Positions 25,114 to 33,019 of a DNA stretch of 56,954 nt are shown piece after piece. The stretch is from NCBI RefSeq assembly GCF_007830515.1, contig NZ_VLKT01000049.1, positions 1 through 56,954 of the forward strand, read 5' to 3'. Position numbers and translations under genes: made by a program. The notes beneath the pieces were generated by a model. The model saw only the letters and a list, made by a program, of their open reading frames with translations. It searched no databases and was not told the DNA's origin. Each line of letters begins with the position of its first letter. Within the stretch, counting starts at the first letter, position 1. This stretch comes from Mesorhizobium tianshanense (GTDB lineage Bacteria > Pseudomonadota > Alphaproteobacteria > Rhizobiales > Rhizobiaceae).

Positions 25114-25467
25114 ATGCGATACATGCTTTTGATCTACGGAAACGAAGCTGGGATGGCCGCGGCGCCAGCGGATGCGGTGACCCAGATGTCGAGCGCCTAT
25201 GTCAGCTACACGGAAGCGTTGAAGAAATCCGGCGCCTGGCTCGCCGGCGATCGGTTGAAGCCGACGCAATCCGCCACCTCGGTGCGGATAACCGATGGCA
25301 AGACCAACGTGCTCGACGGCCCTTATGCCGACACCAAGGAACAGCTTGCCGGTTTCTACATGATCGAGGCGGAGGACGTCGACGCGGCGATTGCCTGGGC
25401 AGCGCGCTGCCCGGGTGCCAGCACCGGCACGGTCGAGGTTCGGCCGATCTGGGAATTGACCATGTGA
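25114..25467 (+). CDS. YCII/DGPF domain protein, ECF42 partner
   Basis: 117 residues. MRYMLLIYGNEAGM opens the YCII-related fold and DGPYADTKEQLAGFYMIEAED is the DGPF-motif region. Proteins of this type are encoded beside ECF42 sigma factors. ATG 25114 follows GGGAGAAG; the open frame upstream lacks support. Stop and sigma GTG overlap by four bases (25464-25467), so the two are coupled. Function biochemically unknown; it may be regulated by, or feed back on, the sigma factor. Confidence 0.87.
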   Translation: MRYMLLIYGNEAGMAAAPADAVTQMSSAYVSYTEALKKSGAWLAGDRLKPTQSATSVRITDGKTNVLDGPYADTKEQLAGFYMIEAEDVDAAIAWAARCPGASTGTVEVRPIWELTM

Positions 25468-26723
25468 CCGGGCAAGAGTCCGACACAGCGCGGGCGGCGG
25501 CGGAGGCGACCGCCCGCCAGAGTTACGGCAAACTAGTCGCCTATCTTGCCGCACGCATGCGTGACGTGGCCGGCGCCGAGGACGCGCTGGCCGATGCGTT
25601 TGCGGCGGCGCTGGAGCGCTGGCCGCAAACCGGCGTGCCCGGGAAGCCGGAAGCCTGGCTGCTGGCGGTGGCGCGCAGGCGCCGGGTCGACGCGATCCGG
25701 CGGCGGCTGACAAGCGAGGCCAGCCGCGACCATCTGAGGCTGATCGCCGAGGAGATGGAGGCACGCATGACCGACGAAGACCTGCCCGACGAGCGGCTCA
25801 GGCTGATGTTTGCCTGCGCCCATCCGGCAATCGAGGCGGGCGTGCGCGCGCCGCTGATCCTGCAGACCATTTTAGGCTTCGACGCGGCGACGATTGCCTC
25901 GGCCTTCCTGGTGTCACCGGCAACGATGGGCCAGCGCCTGGTACGCGCCAAGGCCCGTATCCGCGAGACCGGCATTCCGTTCCGCGTGCCTGAAAGAGCC
26001 GAGCTCGGCGAGCGGTTGGATGCGGTGCTGGAAGCGATCTACGCCGCCTTTGCCGAAGGCTGGTCCGACCCGGCCGGCACCGAAACCCGGAGCCGCAACC
26101 TCGCGACCGAAGGCATCTGGCTCGGCCGGCTCGTGGCCTCGCTGATGCCGGACGAGCCCGAAGCGCTTGGCCTGTTGGCCCTGATGCTGTTTGCCGAGGC
26201 GCGGCGGGCGGCGCGGCGCAATGCCGTCGGAGACTATGTGCCATTGGCCGAGCAGGAGCTTGTGTTGTGGGACGGCGCCATGATCGACGAAGCGGAGACA
26301 TTGCTGAGGCGCGCCGCGGCCAAGGGCGTTGTCGCCCGCTACCAGCTCGAAGCGGCCCTGCAATCCGCCCACACGGCGCGGCGGCTGACCGGACGGACCG
26401 ACTGGATCGCGATCAAACATCTTTACGATGCACTATCGGTGATTGCCGGCTCGCCGGTGGTGTCGATCAACCGCGCGGTCGCCATTGCCGAGGCCGACAG
26501 CGCCGCGGCGGGATTGAGCGCACTTGATGAGCTTGGCGGCGACAAGCGGCTTGCCGACTACCAGCCCTATTGGGCAGCGCGCGCCGGTCTTCTGGCCAGA
26601 CTCGGTAAGACTCCGGAAGCGGCCGCAGCCTATGATCGAGCGATCGGCCTTGAACGCGATCCGGCCGTGCGCCGGTTCCTTCAGGAACGACGGGCGGGGC
26701 TCGGCCGCGCGGAGAAAGCCTGA
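25464..26723 (+). CDS. ECF RNA polymerase sigma factor, ECF42 type (DUF6596)
   Basis: 419 residues from GTG 25464. Sigma region 2 at about 15-80 (KLVAYLAARMRDVAGAEDALADAFAAALERW, then KPEAWLLAVARRRRVDAIRR), region 4 at about 115-175 (LRLMFACAHPAIEAG, DAATIASAFLVSPATMGQRLVRAK), and a C-terminal DUF6596/TPR-like extension of about 230 residues (EAIYAAFAEGWS, EALGLLALMLFAEARRAAR). ECF42 factors have no classical anti-sigma factor; the C-terminal domain is thought to control activity. Coupled to the DGPF gene, the usual target and partner. Confidence 0.9.
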   Translation: MTGQESDTARAAAEATARQSYGKLVAYLAARMRDVAGAEDALADAFAAALERWPQTGVPGKPEAWLLAVARRRRVDAIRRRLTSEASRDHLRLIAEEMEARMTDEDLPDERLRLMFACAHPAIEAGVRAPLILQTILGFDAATIASAFLVSPATMGQRLVRAKARIRETGIPFRVPERAELGERLDAVLEAIYAAFAEGWSDPAGTETRSRNLATEGIWLGRLVASLMPDEPEALGLLALMLFAEARRAARRNAVGDYVPLAEQELVLWDGAMIDEAETLLRRAAAKGVVARYQLEAALQSAHTARRLTGRTDWIAIKHLYDALSVIAGSPVVSINRAVAIAEADSAAAGLSALDELGGDKRLADYQPYWAARAGLLARLGKTPEAAAAYDRAIGLERDPAVRRFLQERRAGLGRAEKA

Positions 26724-26737
26724 GACAGGCGATCGGT

Positions 26738-27364
26738 TCAGGCCGGCCACATATCGTGGGAGGCGTTCAGTTTCCTCATCACCTGATGCTCCCGCAATCC
26801 GGCCCACAGGCGTTCGATGTTTGGCCAGGCGCTGGGGACCTTTTCAATCTCGGGATGCCAGGCCACCAGCATGACGAGGTAGACGTCGGCCAGCGAGAGC
26901 CGGTCGCCGACCAGCCAGTCCCGGCCTTCTAGGGCGGCATCGAGAATGGCAAAGCCGCGATCCATTTCGGCAACCGCAGCCTCCTTCACCGCGTCCATGC
27001 CGCTGGGGTCGGCCGTGTAGCGATGGGCGTAGTAGAACCGCAGGTCGGCCGGATAGATGACCGACGACATGAAGGTCATCCAGCGCAGGAAGTCGGCGCG
27101 GGCGGATGAGCTCGCCGTCGGGGCCAGACCCGCCTCCGGGTGGCGCTCGGCAAGCAGGATGCAGATCGCTGCCGATTCGGTCATCGAGCTTCCGTCCGGC
27201 AAGATCAGGACCGGGACCTGGTTCAACGGGCTGATGTCGAGAAAGGCCTGATCAGGCGAGGCCGACTTCGGAACGTCGATCTGGTCGAAAGGCACGCCAG
27301 CCAATGCGAGCGCCGCCTCGACGACAAAGCCGCCGGTGTTGGCACGGGTATAGAGCTTGTACAT
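26738..27364 (-). CDS. Glutathione S-transferase family protein
   Basis: 208 residues from ATG 27364, with GGAGG seven bases upstream; eight further upstream codons are not supported. N-terminal thioredoxin half MYKLYTRANTGGFVVEAALAL, then LNQVPVLILPDGSSMTESAAI for glutathione binding; helical C-terminal half with GRDWLVGDRLSLADVYLVML (N-capping Asp). The expected catalytic Ser/Tyr near residue 6-9 is Tyr5/Thr6. Convergent with the sigma gene (14 bp). Detoxification or thiol-transfer role; substrate unknown. Confidence 0.86.
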   Translation of the reverse strand: MYKLYTRANTGGFVVEAALALAGVPFDQIDVPKSASPDQAFLDISPLNQVPVLILPDGSSMTESAAICILLAERHPEAGLAPTASSSARADFLRWMTFMSSVIYPADLRFYYAHRYTADPSGMDAVKEAAVAEMDRGFAILDAALEGRDWLVGDRLSLADVYLVMLVAWHPEIEKVPSAWPNIERLWAGLREHQVMRKLNASHDMWPA

Positions 27365-27570
27365 CAGATCCTCCGCCAGCCAGTGCAAGGCCGGTGACGA
27401 TCTGAACCGGAAGCGCCGCTTTGCTCAAGCAAGCGGCGGCCCGCCACAGGTGTTTTTTCAGCAGTCCAGCGCTGCCATCCAGGTCCTCGATGCACAAGCT
27501 GGAGCCTGTCGCGCCATAGGGGGACTCGCGCAAACCTTCGAGATTGGCTGAAGGCTAGCCGCCTTCGTGC

Positions 27571-27613
27571 TCCCAGGGCGGAGCAGGAACGAAGCGGAGC
27601 GCAGACCCTGGGA
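27571..27613. repeat. Palindromic repeat downstream of cysK
   Basis: Arms TCCCAGGG (27571-27578) and CCCTGGGA (27606-27613) flank an A/G-rich loop. Of a type common between genes in rhizobia. It lies about 20 bp after the cysK stop and could end or stabilise that transcript. The remaining 200 bp up to the GST gene show nothing recognisable. Confidence 0.6.
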
Positions 27614-27631
27614 TGACGAAGTGTCGAGAAC

Positions 27632-28609
27632 CTAAGCCCCCAGCCCTTCGAACAAGATCGTCGACAGATAGCGCTCGGCGAAGGACGGGATGATCACCAC
27701 GAGGTTCTTGCCCTTGTTCTCCGGCCGCGAGCCGACGACGATCGCCGCCTGCAGGGCAGCGCCCGACGAGATGCCTACCGGCACGCCTTCGAGGCGGGCG
27801 ACGAGCCGCGCATTGGCGACCGAATCCTCGTTGGAGACCTTGACGATCTCGTCATAGATCGTCGTGTCGAGGATTTTTGGCGCGAAGCCGGCGCCAATGC
27901 CCTGGATCTTGTGCGGACCGGGCTGACCGCCCGACAGCACCGGCGAGGCTTCCGGCTCGACGGCGACGACATGCACGGAGGGCTTGCGCTGCTTCAGCAC
28001 CTGGCCGACGCCGGTGATGGTGCCACCGGTGCCGATGCCGGCGACGAAGATGTCGACTTCGCCATGGGTGTCGTTCCAGATTTCCTCAGCCGTGGTGCGG
28101 CGGTGGATTTCCGGGTTGGCCGGATTCTCGAACTGCTGCGGAATGACGGCGTCGGGCAGCGTCGCCGCCAGCTCGTCGGCCTTGGCGATGGCGCCCTTCA
28201 TGCCTTTCGGCCCTTCGGTCAGCACCAGCTCGGCGCCGAGCAGCGCCAGCATTTTCCTGCGTTCGACCGACATGGTTTCCGGCATGGTCAGGATCAATTT
28301 GTAGCCCTTGGCGGCGGCGGCGAAAGCGAGCGCGATGCCGGTATTGCCCGAGGTCGGCTCGATCAGCGTGGTCCTGCCGGGTGCAATCCTGCCCGATGCC
28401 TCCAGCGCCTCGATCATGGAGACGCCGATGCGATCCTTGACCGAGGCAATCGGGTTGAAGAATTCGAGCTTGGCCAGCAGATTGGCAACGACGCCTTTTT
28501 CCCCGGCGAACTTGTCGAGCCGCACCAGCGGCGTGTCACCGATCGTCTCGGTGATCGAATTGTAGATTCGGCCGCGGCCGGGCGTGTGCGCGGTGGTGGG
28601 CTTGTTCAT
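27632..28609 (-). CDS. cysK: Cysteine synthase A (O-acetylserine sulfhydrylase)
   Basis: 325 residues. IYNSITETIGDTPLVRLDKF, PLP lysine in NPIASVKDRIG (Lys58), substrate loop EPTSGNTGIALA and phosphate loop GTGGTITGVG identify O-acetylserine sulfhydrylase. It makes cysteine from O-acetylserine and sulfide in the cytoplasm. QPGPHKIQGIGAGF is the expected CysK motif, separating it from CysM or CBS. GGGGAG lies nine bases before the ATG. Four GTCAG-type repeats lie just upstream. Confidence 0.93.
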   Translation of the reverse strand: MNKPTTAHTPGRGRIYNSITETIGDTPLVRLDKFAGEKGVVANLLAKLEFFNPIASVKDRIGVSMIEALEASGRIAPGRTTLIEPTSGNTGIALAFAAAAKGYKLILTMPETMSVERRKMLALLGAELVLTEGPKGMKGAIAKADELAATLPDAVIPQQFENPANPEIHRRTTAEEIWNDTHGEVDIFVAGIGTGGTITGVGQVLKQRKPSVHVVAVEPEASPVLSGGQPGPHKIQGIGAGFAPKILDTTIYDEIVKVSNEDSVANARLVARLEGVPVGISSGAALQAAIVVGSRPENKGKNLVVIIPSFAERYLSTILFEGLGA

Positions 28610-28627
28610 TGGTTTCGCTCCCCAGAG

Positions 28628-28677
28628 GTCAGATAGGCCAGAGTCAGATAGGGCAGAGTCCGTCAGGCAAAGTCAGG
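28628..28677 (-). repeat. Short direct repeats upstream of cysK
   Basis: GTCAGATAGG occurs at 28628-28637 and 28643-28652 (15-bp period) and GTCAGG again at 28662-28667 and 28672-28677. The cluster lies 20-70 bp before the cysK start, where a regulator could bind. The rest of the 210-bp gap to the LysE gene holds no recognisable signal. Confidence 0.45.
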
Positions 28678-28819
28678 CGGCATAAGATAGGGCCGTCCGC
28701 CGCGCAAGATAGTCTGTCGGTTGAAAATATCCGAGTGGGGCGCATGCTGAAAACAGCTTCGCCCCGGAAAAGCATTTCAGGCAGTAGCCTGTTTTCGGAA
28801 TGGCTTGGCCGTGAAATGC

Positions 28820-29437
28820 CTATTGCCGGACGGCGATCGCAGCTGCCGCTCCGACCATGAAACCGGCGGCGGTGCGGTTTAGCGCCCTCAGCGCGCGCGG
28901 CGACTTCAGGAGCCCGCGCGCCTTGGCCGCCAGCGCCAGATAAGGCACCAGAACCACCAGGAGCACGAACAGCGTCAGCGCGACGAGGATGCCGTAGTCG
29001 GCGACCGTGATGGTCTTCAGATCTACGATGGTCGGCGTGATGGCGAGATAGAAGATCATCGTCTTCGGATTGCCGAGCGTAACGACGAGGCCGGCAACAA
29101 AGCTCGACACCAGCCCGCCCTTGCCCTTCTTCGCCTCGACCGTTTCGGGCGTGATGCCGCTGGTCCAGAAACGCCAGCCTAGGAAGGCGAGATAAGCGAC
29201 ACCCAGCCATTTGATTGCCAGAAAGGCCATGCCGAAGGTCTGCGCGACGAAGGCGAGGCCGAGCACCACGGCTGTGAGATAGGTGAGATCGCCGAGCATC
29301 AGCCCGAAGGACATGGCGAGCGCCGAGCGAAAGCCGGATCCAAGCGCACGCGCAATGAGCGCGGTGAGCCCTGGGCCAGGGATCGCCGCGGCGATGGCGA
29401 GGGCCGCGCTATAGGCGAGGAATCCGGTGAGGGTCAT
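28820..29437 (-). CDS. LysE family amino-acid exporter
   Basis: 205 residues with six predicted membrane helices. AAAIPGPGLTALIARALGSGFRSAL is the N-terminal LysE/RhtB signature and TLGNPKTMIFYLAITPTIV the second conserved block. Exports amino acids or related metabolites across the inner membrane. It precedes cysK on the same strand with a 210-bp gap, so a cysteine/serine-derivative export role is conceivable but not shown. About 260 bp upstream (29438-29698) hold only a repeat fragment near 29455-29475 (CCCGAAAATCGGAATC). Confidence 0.88.
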   Translation of the reverse strand: MTLTGFLAYSAALAIAAAIPGPGLTALIARALGSGFRSALAMSFGLMLGDLTYLTAVVLGLAFVAQTFGMAFLAIKWLGVAYLAFLGWRFWTSGITPETVEAKKGKGGLVSSFVAGLVVTLGNPKTMIFYLAITPTIVDLKTITVADYGILVALTLFVLLVVLVPYLALAAKARGLLKSPRALRALNRTAAGFMVGAAAAIAVRQ

Positions 29438-29698
29438 GGTTTCGGCTTCAGCGCACGACCCCGAAAATCGGAATCAACTTTTTAAGACTGCGCCTTGTCG
29501 CACGGGGGCGGGCAGGCGTGTACCCCCTGAGGCCGGATTCGATTGCACCAGGGCCGGGCCGGCCGGGCGAACCCGCCGGTCAGCACGGGCTGCCGCCGTA
29601 GGGAACGCGCCAGATGTGCCGTTGCCGTCCTCGGTGAGGATCAGCTCGCCGTCCTTGGCCACCGCAGATTTGAAGGGATCTCGGCTCCGTTTCGAAGC

Positions 29699-29896
29699 TC
29701 AGTTCCCGGCCGCGTAAAAATCGTCGTCGAGGCGCTTTTCCAGTTCAACGAGATCGGCCGGCAGCGGCAAGCCCATGGCGCGCATTTCCCTCAGCTTTTC
29801 GCGCAGCTGTTCCTGCACTTCATGCTGATCCTCGGGCTGGTTGATCATCTGCTCGAGCAACAGGCTGATCTGGGCTTTGAATGATTCCAGCGCCAT
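29699..29896 (-). CDS. Small helical hypothetical protein
   Basis: 65 residues, MALESFKAQISLLLEQMINQ then a charged helix (EVQEQLREKLREMRAMGLPL) and an acidic tail. AAGGAGAAAAAA lies just before the ATG, a strong ribosome site. It follows hrcA on the same strand after 85 bp, the place where grpE stands in many bacteria, but is unrelated to GrpE. The family is not recognised; a coiled-coil or partner-binding peptide is plausible. Confidence 0.7.
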   Translation of the reverse strand: MALESFKAQISLLLEQMINQPEDQHEVQEQLREKLREMRAMGLPLPADLVELEKRLDDDFYAAGN

Positions 29897-29960
29897 TTTT
29901 TTCTCCTTGAGGTCCGCCCTAAGCGCTTCGCGTTCGAAGGGAAGCTGCGACGGGCTTTAG

Positions 29961-29982
29961 TTCCTTGTTCTTGTGCATGTCG
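29961..29982. repeat. Fragment of rhizobial REP abutting the hrcA stop
   Basis: TTCCTTGTTCTTGTGCATGTCGTT-like bases around 29961-29982 match the core of the repeat seen in full at 40272-40351 (TTTATGCATGTCGTT). Only the left half remains, ending at the hrcA stop codon. Confidence 0.5.
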
Positions 29983-31080
29983 TTACCGCAGCATGCGGGA
30001 AATAAGCTGCGCGGTATAGTCGACCATCGGCACGATGCGAGCGTAGTTCAGCCGGGTCGGGCCGATGACGCCGAGCGCGCCGATGACGCGGGCGTCCTTG
30101 TCGCGATAAGGCGCCACGACCAGCGACGAGCCCGACAGCGAAAACAGCTTGTTTTCCGAGCCGATGAAGATGCGCACGCCGGACCCTTCCTCGGCAAGGT
30201 CGAGAAGCTGGATCAGCCCGTCCTGCGTCTCCAGATCCTCGAACAAATGCCGTAACAGTTCGATGTCGGCCTGGGCGGTGACGTTTTCCAGCAGATTGGC
30301 GCGGCCGCGCACGATGAGACGCGCCGGCAGGCCGCTCTCAGCGCCGGCCCAGACCGCAAGGCCCTTCTCGACCAGATCCTGCGACAGCGTGTCGAGGGCG
30401 GCCCTGGTCTCTTCCTTGATGCGGGCGATCTCGATCCGCGCCTCGGCCAGCGTGCGGCCGCGGATGTGGGCATTGAGGAAGTTCGAGGCTTCGTGCAATT
30501 GCGAGATAGTGATGCCGGCGGGCAGGTCGACGACGCGATTTTCGACGTCGCCGTTCTGCGACACCAGCACGGCCAGCGCCTTGGTCGGCTCGAGTTGGAT
30601 GAATTCGATGTGCTTGAGCGCCACCTCGTTCTTGGCGGCGAGCACGAGGCCAGCGCCGCGCGACATGCCGGACAGCATCTGGCTGGCCTCGGTGAGCATG
30701 TGTTCCAGCGTTGCGCCCGAGCCGGACGCGCGCACCTGCGCCTCGATGATGCGGCGCTCCTCGTCGGAGAGGTCGCCAAGCTCCATGAAGGCATCGACGA
30801 AGAAGCGCAGGCCGGCCTGGGTCGGCAGCCGGCCGGCCGAGATATGCGGCGCATAGATCAGGCCGAGATGCTCGAGATCGCTCATCACGTTGCGGATGGT
30901 AGCCGGCGACAGCGACGACGGCAGGATCCGCGACAGGCTGCGTGAGCCGACCGGCTCGCCGTCCTTCAGATAAGAATCGACGATGCGTCGAAAGATGTCG
31001 CGCGAACGCATGTCAAGCGATTGAAGTGCGGGCGACTGGAGCACGGGCGACTGCGAACCGGGATCGACTGCTTTGGTCAT
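29983..31080 (-). CDS. hrcA: Heat-inducible transcription repressor HrcA
   Basis: 365 residues. N-terminal winged helix with RDIFRRIVDSYLKDGEPVGSR and LSPATIRNVMSDLEHLGLI, followed by the HrcA signature SAGRLPTQAGLRFFVD, GAF-like core and the C-terminal block VIGPTRLNYARIVPMVDYTAQL. It represses groESL/dnaK by binding CIRCE elements; none is seen in this window. ATG at 31080 (GGAGG 12 bp upstream) gives a Gln-Ser-Pro-rich 20-residue lead; a start at 31011 would begin directly at MRSRDIF. Divergent from rph; grpE does not follow. Confidence 0.94.
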   Translation of the reverse strand: MTKAVDPGSQSPVLQSPALQSLDMRSRDIFRRIVDSYLKDGEPVGSRSLSRILPSSLSPATIRNVMSDLEHLGLIYAPHISAGRLPTQAGLRFFVDAFMELGDLSDEERRIIEAQVRASGSGATLEHMLTEASQMLSGMSRGAGLVLAAKNEVALKHIEFIQLEPTKALAVLVSQNGDVENRVVDLPAGITISQLHEASNFLNAHIRGRTLAEARIEIARIKEETRAALDTLSQDLVEKGLAVWAGAESGLPARLIVRGRANLLENVTAQADIELLRHLFEDLETQDGLIQLLDLAEEGSGVRIFIGSENKLFSLSGSSLVVAPYRDKDARVIGALGVIGPTRLNYARIVPMVDYTAQLISRMLR

Positions 31081-31215
31081 GCGGGCCAAAAACCTCCGGC
31101 CCAAGGATATAGACTTCGGCCGCGCCCGCGCAACCGGCCATTTTCCTTTGCGCCATGCGCCCCATGCGGCTACAAGCCGGCCACGATTCCGAAAAATGAC
31201 AAGAAAGAAGCCTGA

Positions 31216-31932
31216 ATGCGCCCTTCCAAACGCCAATTCGACGAAATGCGCGCCATCTCCTTCGAGCGTGGCGTCTCCAAGCACGCGGAAGGTTCGTGCC
31301 TGGTGAAGTTCGGCGACACGCATGTGCTGTGCACGGCGAGCCTGGAGGAAAAGGTGCCAGGCTGGATGCGCAATTCCGGCAAGGGCTGGGTGACGGCGGA
31401 ATACGGCATGCTGCCGCGCTCGACCGGCGAGCGCATGCGCCGCGAAGCTTCGGCCGGCAAGCAAGGCGGCCGCACGCTGGAAATCCAGCGGCTCATCGGC
31501 CGTTCCCTGCGCGCCGTGGTCGATCTGCAGGCGCTCGGCGAGCAGCAGATCACCGTCGACTGCGACGTGATCCAGGCCGATGGTGGCACGCGCACCGCCT
31601 CGATCACCGGCGGCTGGGTGGCGCTTTACGACTGCCTGCGCTGGATGGAAGCCCGGCAGATGGCCAGCGTCGCCAAGGTGCTGAAGGATCATGTTGCGGC
31701 GATTTCCTGCGGCATCCATGACGGCCAGCCGGTCATCGACCTCGACTATCTCGAGGATTCCTCGGCCGGCACCGACGCCAATTTCGTCATGACCGGCAAG
31801 GGCGGCATCGTCGAGATCCAAGGCACGGCCGAGGGCGAGCCTTTCTCGGAAGAGCAGTTCACGGCGCTGATGGAATTGGCCAAGAAGGGCATCCAACGAC
31901 TGGTCAGCCTGCAGCAGATGGCTGTAGGTTAA
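31216..31932 (+). CDS. rph: Ribonuclease PH
   Basis: 238 residues, full length. MRPSKRQFDEMRAISFERGVSKHAEGSCLVKFGDTHVLCTASLE, the phosphate-binding loop MLPRSTGERMRRE and DVIQADGGTRTASITGGW are diagnostic. A phosphorolytic 3'-to-5' exonuclease that matures tRNA 3' ends and degrades structured RNA, as a hexamer. Start of the block rph-VOC-rdgB-hemW-phosphatase, read in one direction with gaps of 14 bp or less. Confidence 0.96.
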   Translation: MRPSKRQFDEMRAISFERGVSKHAEGSCLVKFGDTHVLCTASLEEKVPGWMRNSGKGWVTAEYGMLPRSTGERMRREASAGKQGGRTLEIQRLIGRSLRAVVDLQALGEQQITVDCDVIQADGGTRTASITGGWVALYDCLRWMEARQMASVAKVLKDHVAAISCGIHDGQPVIDLDYLEDSSAGTDANFVMTGKGGIVEIQGTAEGEPFSEEQFTALMELAKKGIQRLVSLQQMAVG

Positions 31933-31946
31933 CCTTCGATTCTGTC

Positions 31947-32357
31947 ATGACCCCTTCAGCCATCCTCGAATCAGCTCTCTACGTGACCGACCTCGATGCC
32001 GCGCAGGACTTCTATTCCGACGTGCTTGGGCTCGATCTGCTGGGCAAGGCCGACGGCAGGCATCTTTTCTTCCGTTGCGGGAACGGCGTGCTGCTCATCT
32101 TCAACGCCGAGGCGACCAAGGTGCCGCCGGCGCCCGACGCCAGGCTGAAAGTGCCGACGCATGGCACTGTCGGCGATGGCCATCTCTGCTTTGCGGCGAG
32201 CGCGGACGAGATCGTACGCTGGAGAGCGCATCTTGAGCAGAAGAAAATCGCCATCGAAAGCGAGTTCGAATGGCCGCAGGGCGGCCACTCGATCTATATT
32301 CGCGACCCCTCCGGCAATTCGATCGAATTCGCCGAGCCAAGAATCTGGGGCATCTGA
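31947..32357 (+). CDS. VOC family (glyoxalase/dioxygenase-like) protein
   Basis: 136 residues, one VOC module of two beta-alpha-beta-beta-beta repeats: ESALYVTDLDAAQDFYSDVLGLDLL and HLCFAASADEIVRWRAHLEQKKI, closing with GGHSIYIRDPSGNSIEFAEP. Metal ligands would be a His near residue 78 and the last Glu (EFAEP). Such genes between rph and rdgB are common in rhizobia. Stop shares one base with the rdgB ATG. Substrate unknown. Confidence 0.87.
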   Translation: MTPSAILESALYVTDLDAAQDFYSDVLGLDLLGKADGRHLFFRCGNGVLLIFNAEATKVPPAPDARLKVPTHGTVGDGHLCFAASADEIVRWRAHLEQKKIAIESEFEWPQGGHSIYIRDPSGNSIEFAEPRIWGI

Positions 32358-33019
32358 TGCATTCGCTTGATGGGCACAGAATTGTCGTCGCCAGCCACAA
32401 TGCCGGCAAATTGCGCGAATTCGCCGATCTGATGGCGCCATTCGGCATTGAAGCGAAGTCGGCCAAGGAATACGGCCTGCCGGAGCCGGACGAGACCGGC
32501 ACCACCTTCGAGGAGAACGCCTATATCAAGGCTTTTGCTGCCGCCAAGGCGACAGGCCTGCCGGCATTGTCGGACGATTCCGGCCTGTGTGTCGATGTGC
32601 TGGGCGGAGCGCCCGGCGTCTACACCGCCAATTGGGCCGAGGCGCCGGACGGTTCGCGTGACTTCGGCATGGCGATGCGGCGAGCGGAAGTGGCATTGCA
32701 GGAAATCGGAGCGGTCGCGCCTGCCCAGCGCAAGGGCCGCTTCGTCGCCGTCATCTGCCTGGCCTTTCCCGACGGCGCGGCCGAATATTTTCGCGGCGAG
32801 GTCGAGGGCACGCTGGTGTGGCCGCCGCGCGGCGAACTCGGCTTCGGCTACGACCCGGTGTTCGTGCCGGACGGTTTCCAAAAGACCTTCGGCGAGATGA
32901 CCGCAGAGGAAAAACACGGCTGGAAGCCCGGCCAGCCGACGGCATTGTCGCACCGCGCCCGCGCCTTCCAGAAATTCGCGCAGGCCAGAGTGGATTTGGC
33001 ACAATCGGGCTCGGCATGA
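32357..33019 (+). CDS. rdgB: RdgB/HAM1 non-canonical purine NTP pyrophosphatase
   Basis: 220 residues. IVVASHNAGKLREF (nucleotide loop), TTFEENAYIKA, LSDDSGLCVDVLGGAPGVYTANW and FGYDPVFVPDG are the conserved blocks. Hydrolyses ITP, XTP and dITP, keeping them out of nucleic acids. ATG 32357 overlaps the VOC stop; its own stop overlaps hemW (ATGA at 33016-33019). Longer in-frame extension into the VOC gene is not real. Confidence 0.95.
   Translation: MHSLDGHRIVVASHNAGKLREFADLMAPFGIEAKSAKEYGLPEPDETGTTFEENAYIKAFAAAKATGLPALSDDSGLCVDVLGGAPGVYTANWAEAPDGSRDFGMAMRRAEVALQEIGAVAPAQRKGRFVAVICLAFPDGAAEYFRGEVEGTLVWPPRGELGFGYDPVFVPDGFQKTFGEMTAEEKHGWKPGQPTALSHRARAFQKFAQARVDLAQSGSA

Noticed and set aside
29474..29662. 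62-codon minus-strand frame (MAKDGELILTEDGNG)
   Set aside because: No ribosome site and the sequence degenerates to Pro/Ala/Arg-rich; possible relic but without enough support.
31081..31896. Upstream extension of the hrcA frame to 31896
   Set aside because: The extra 270 codons are antisense to rph; HrcA homology begins only after 31080.
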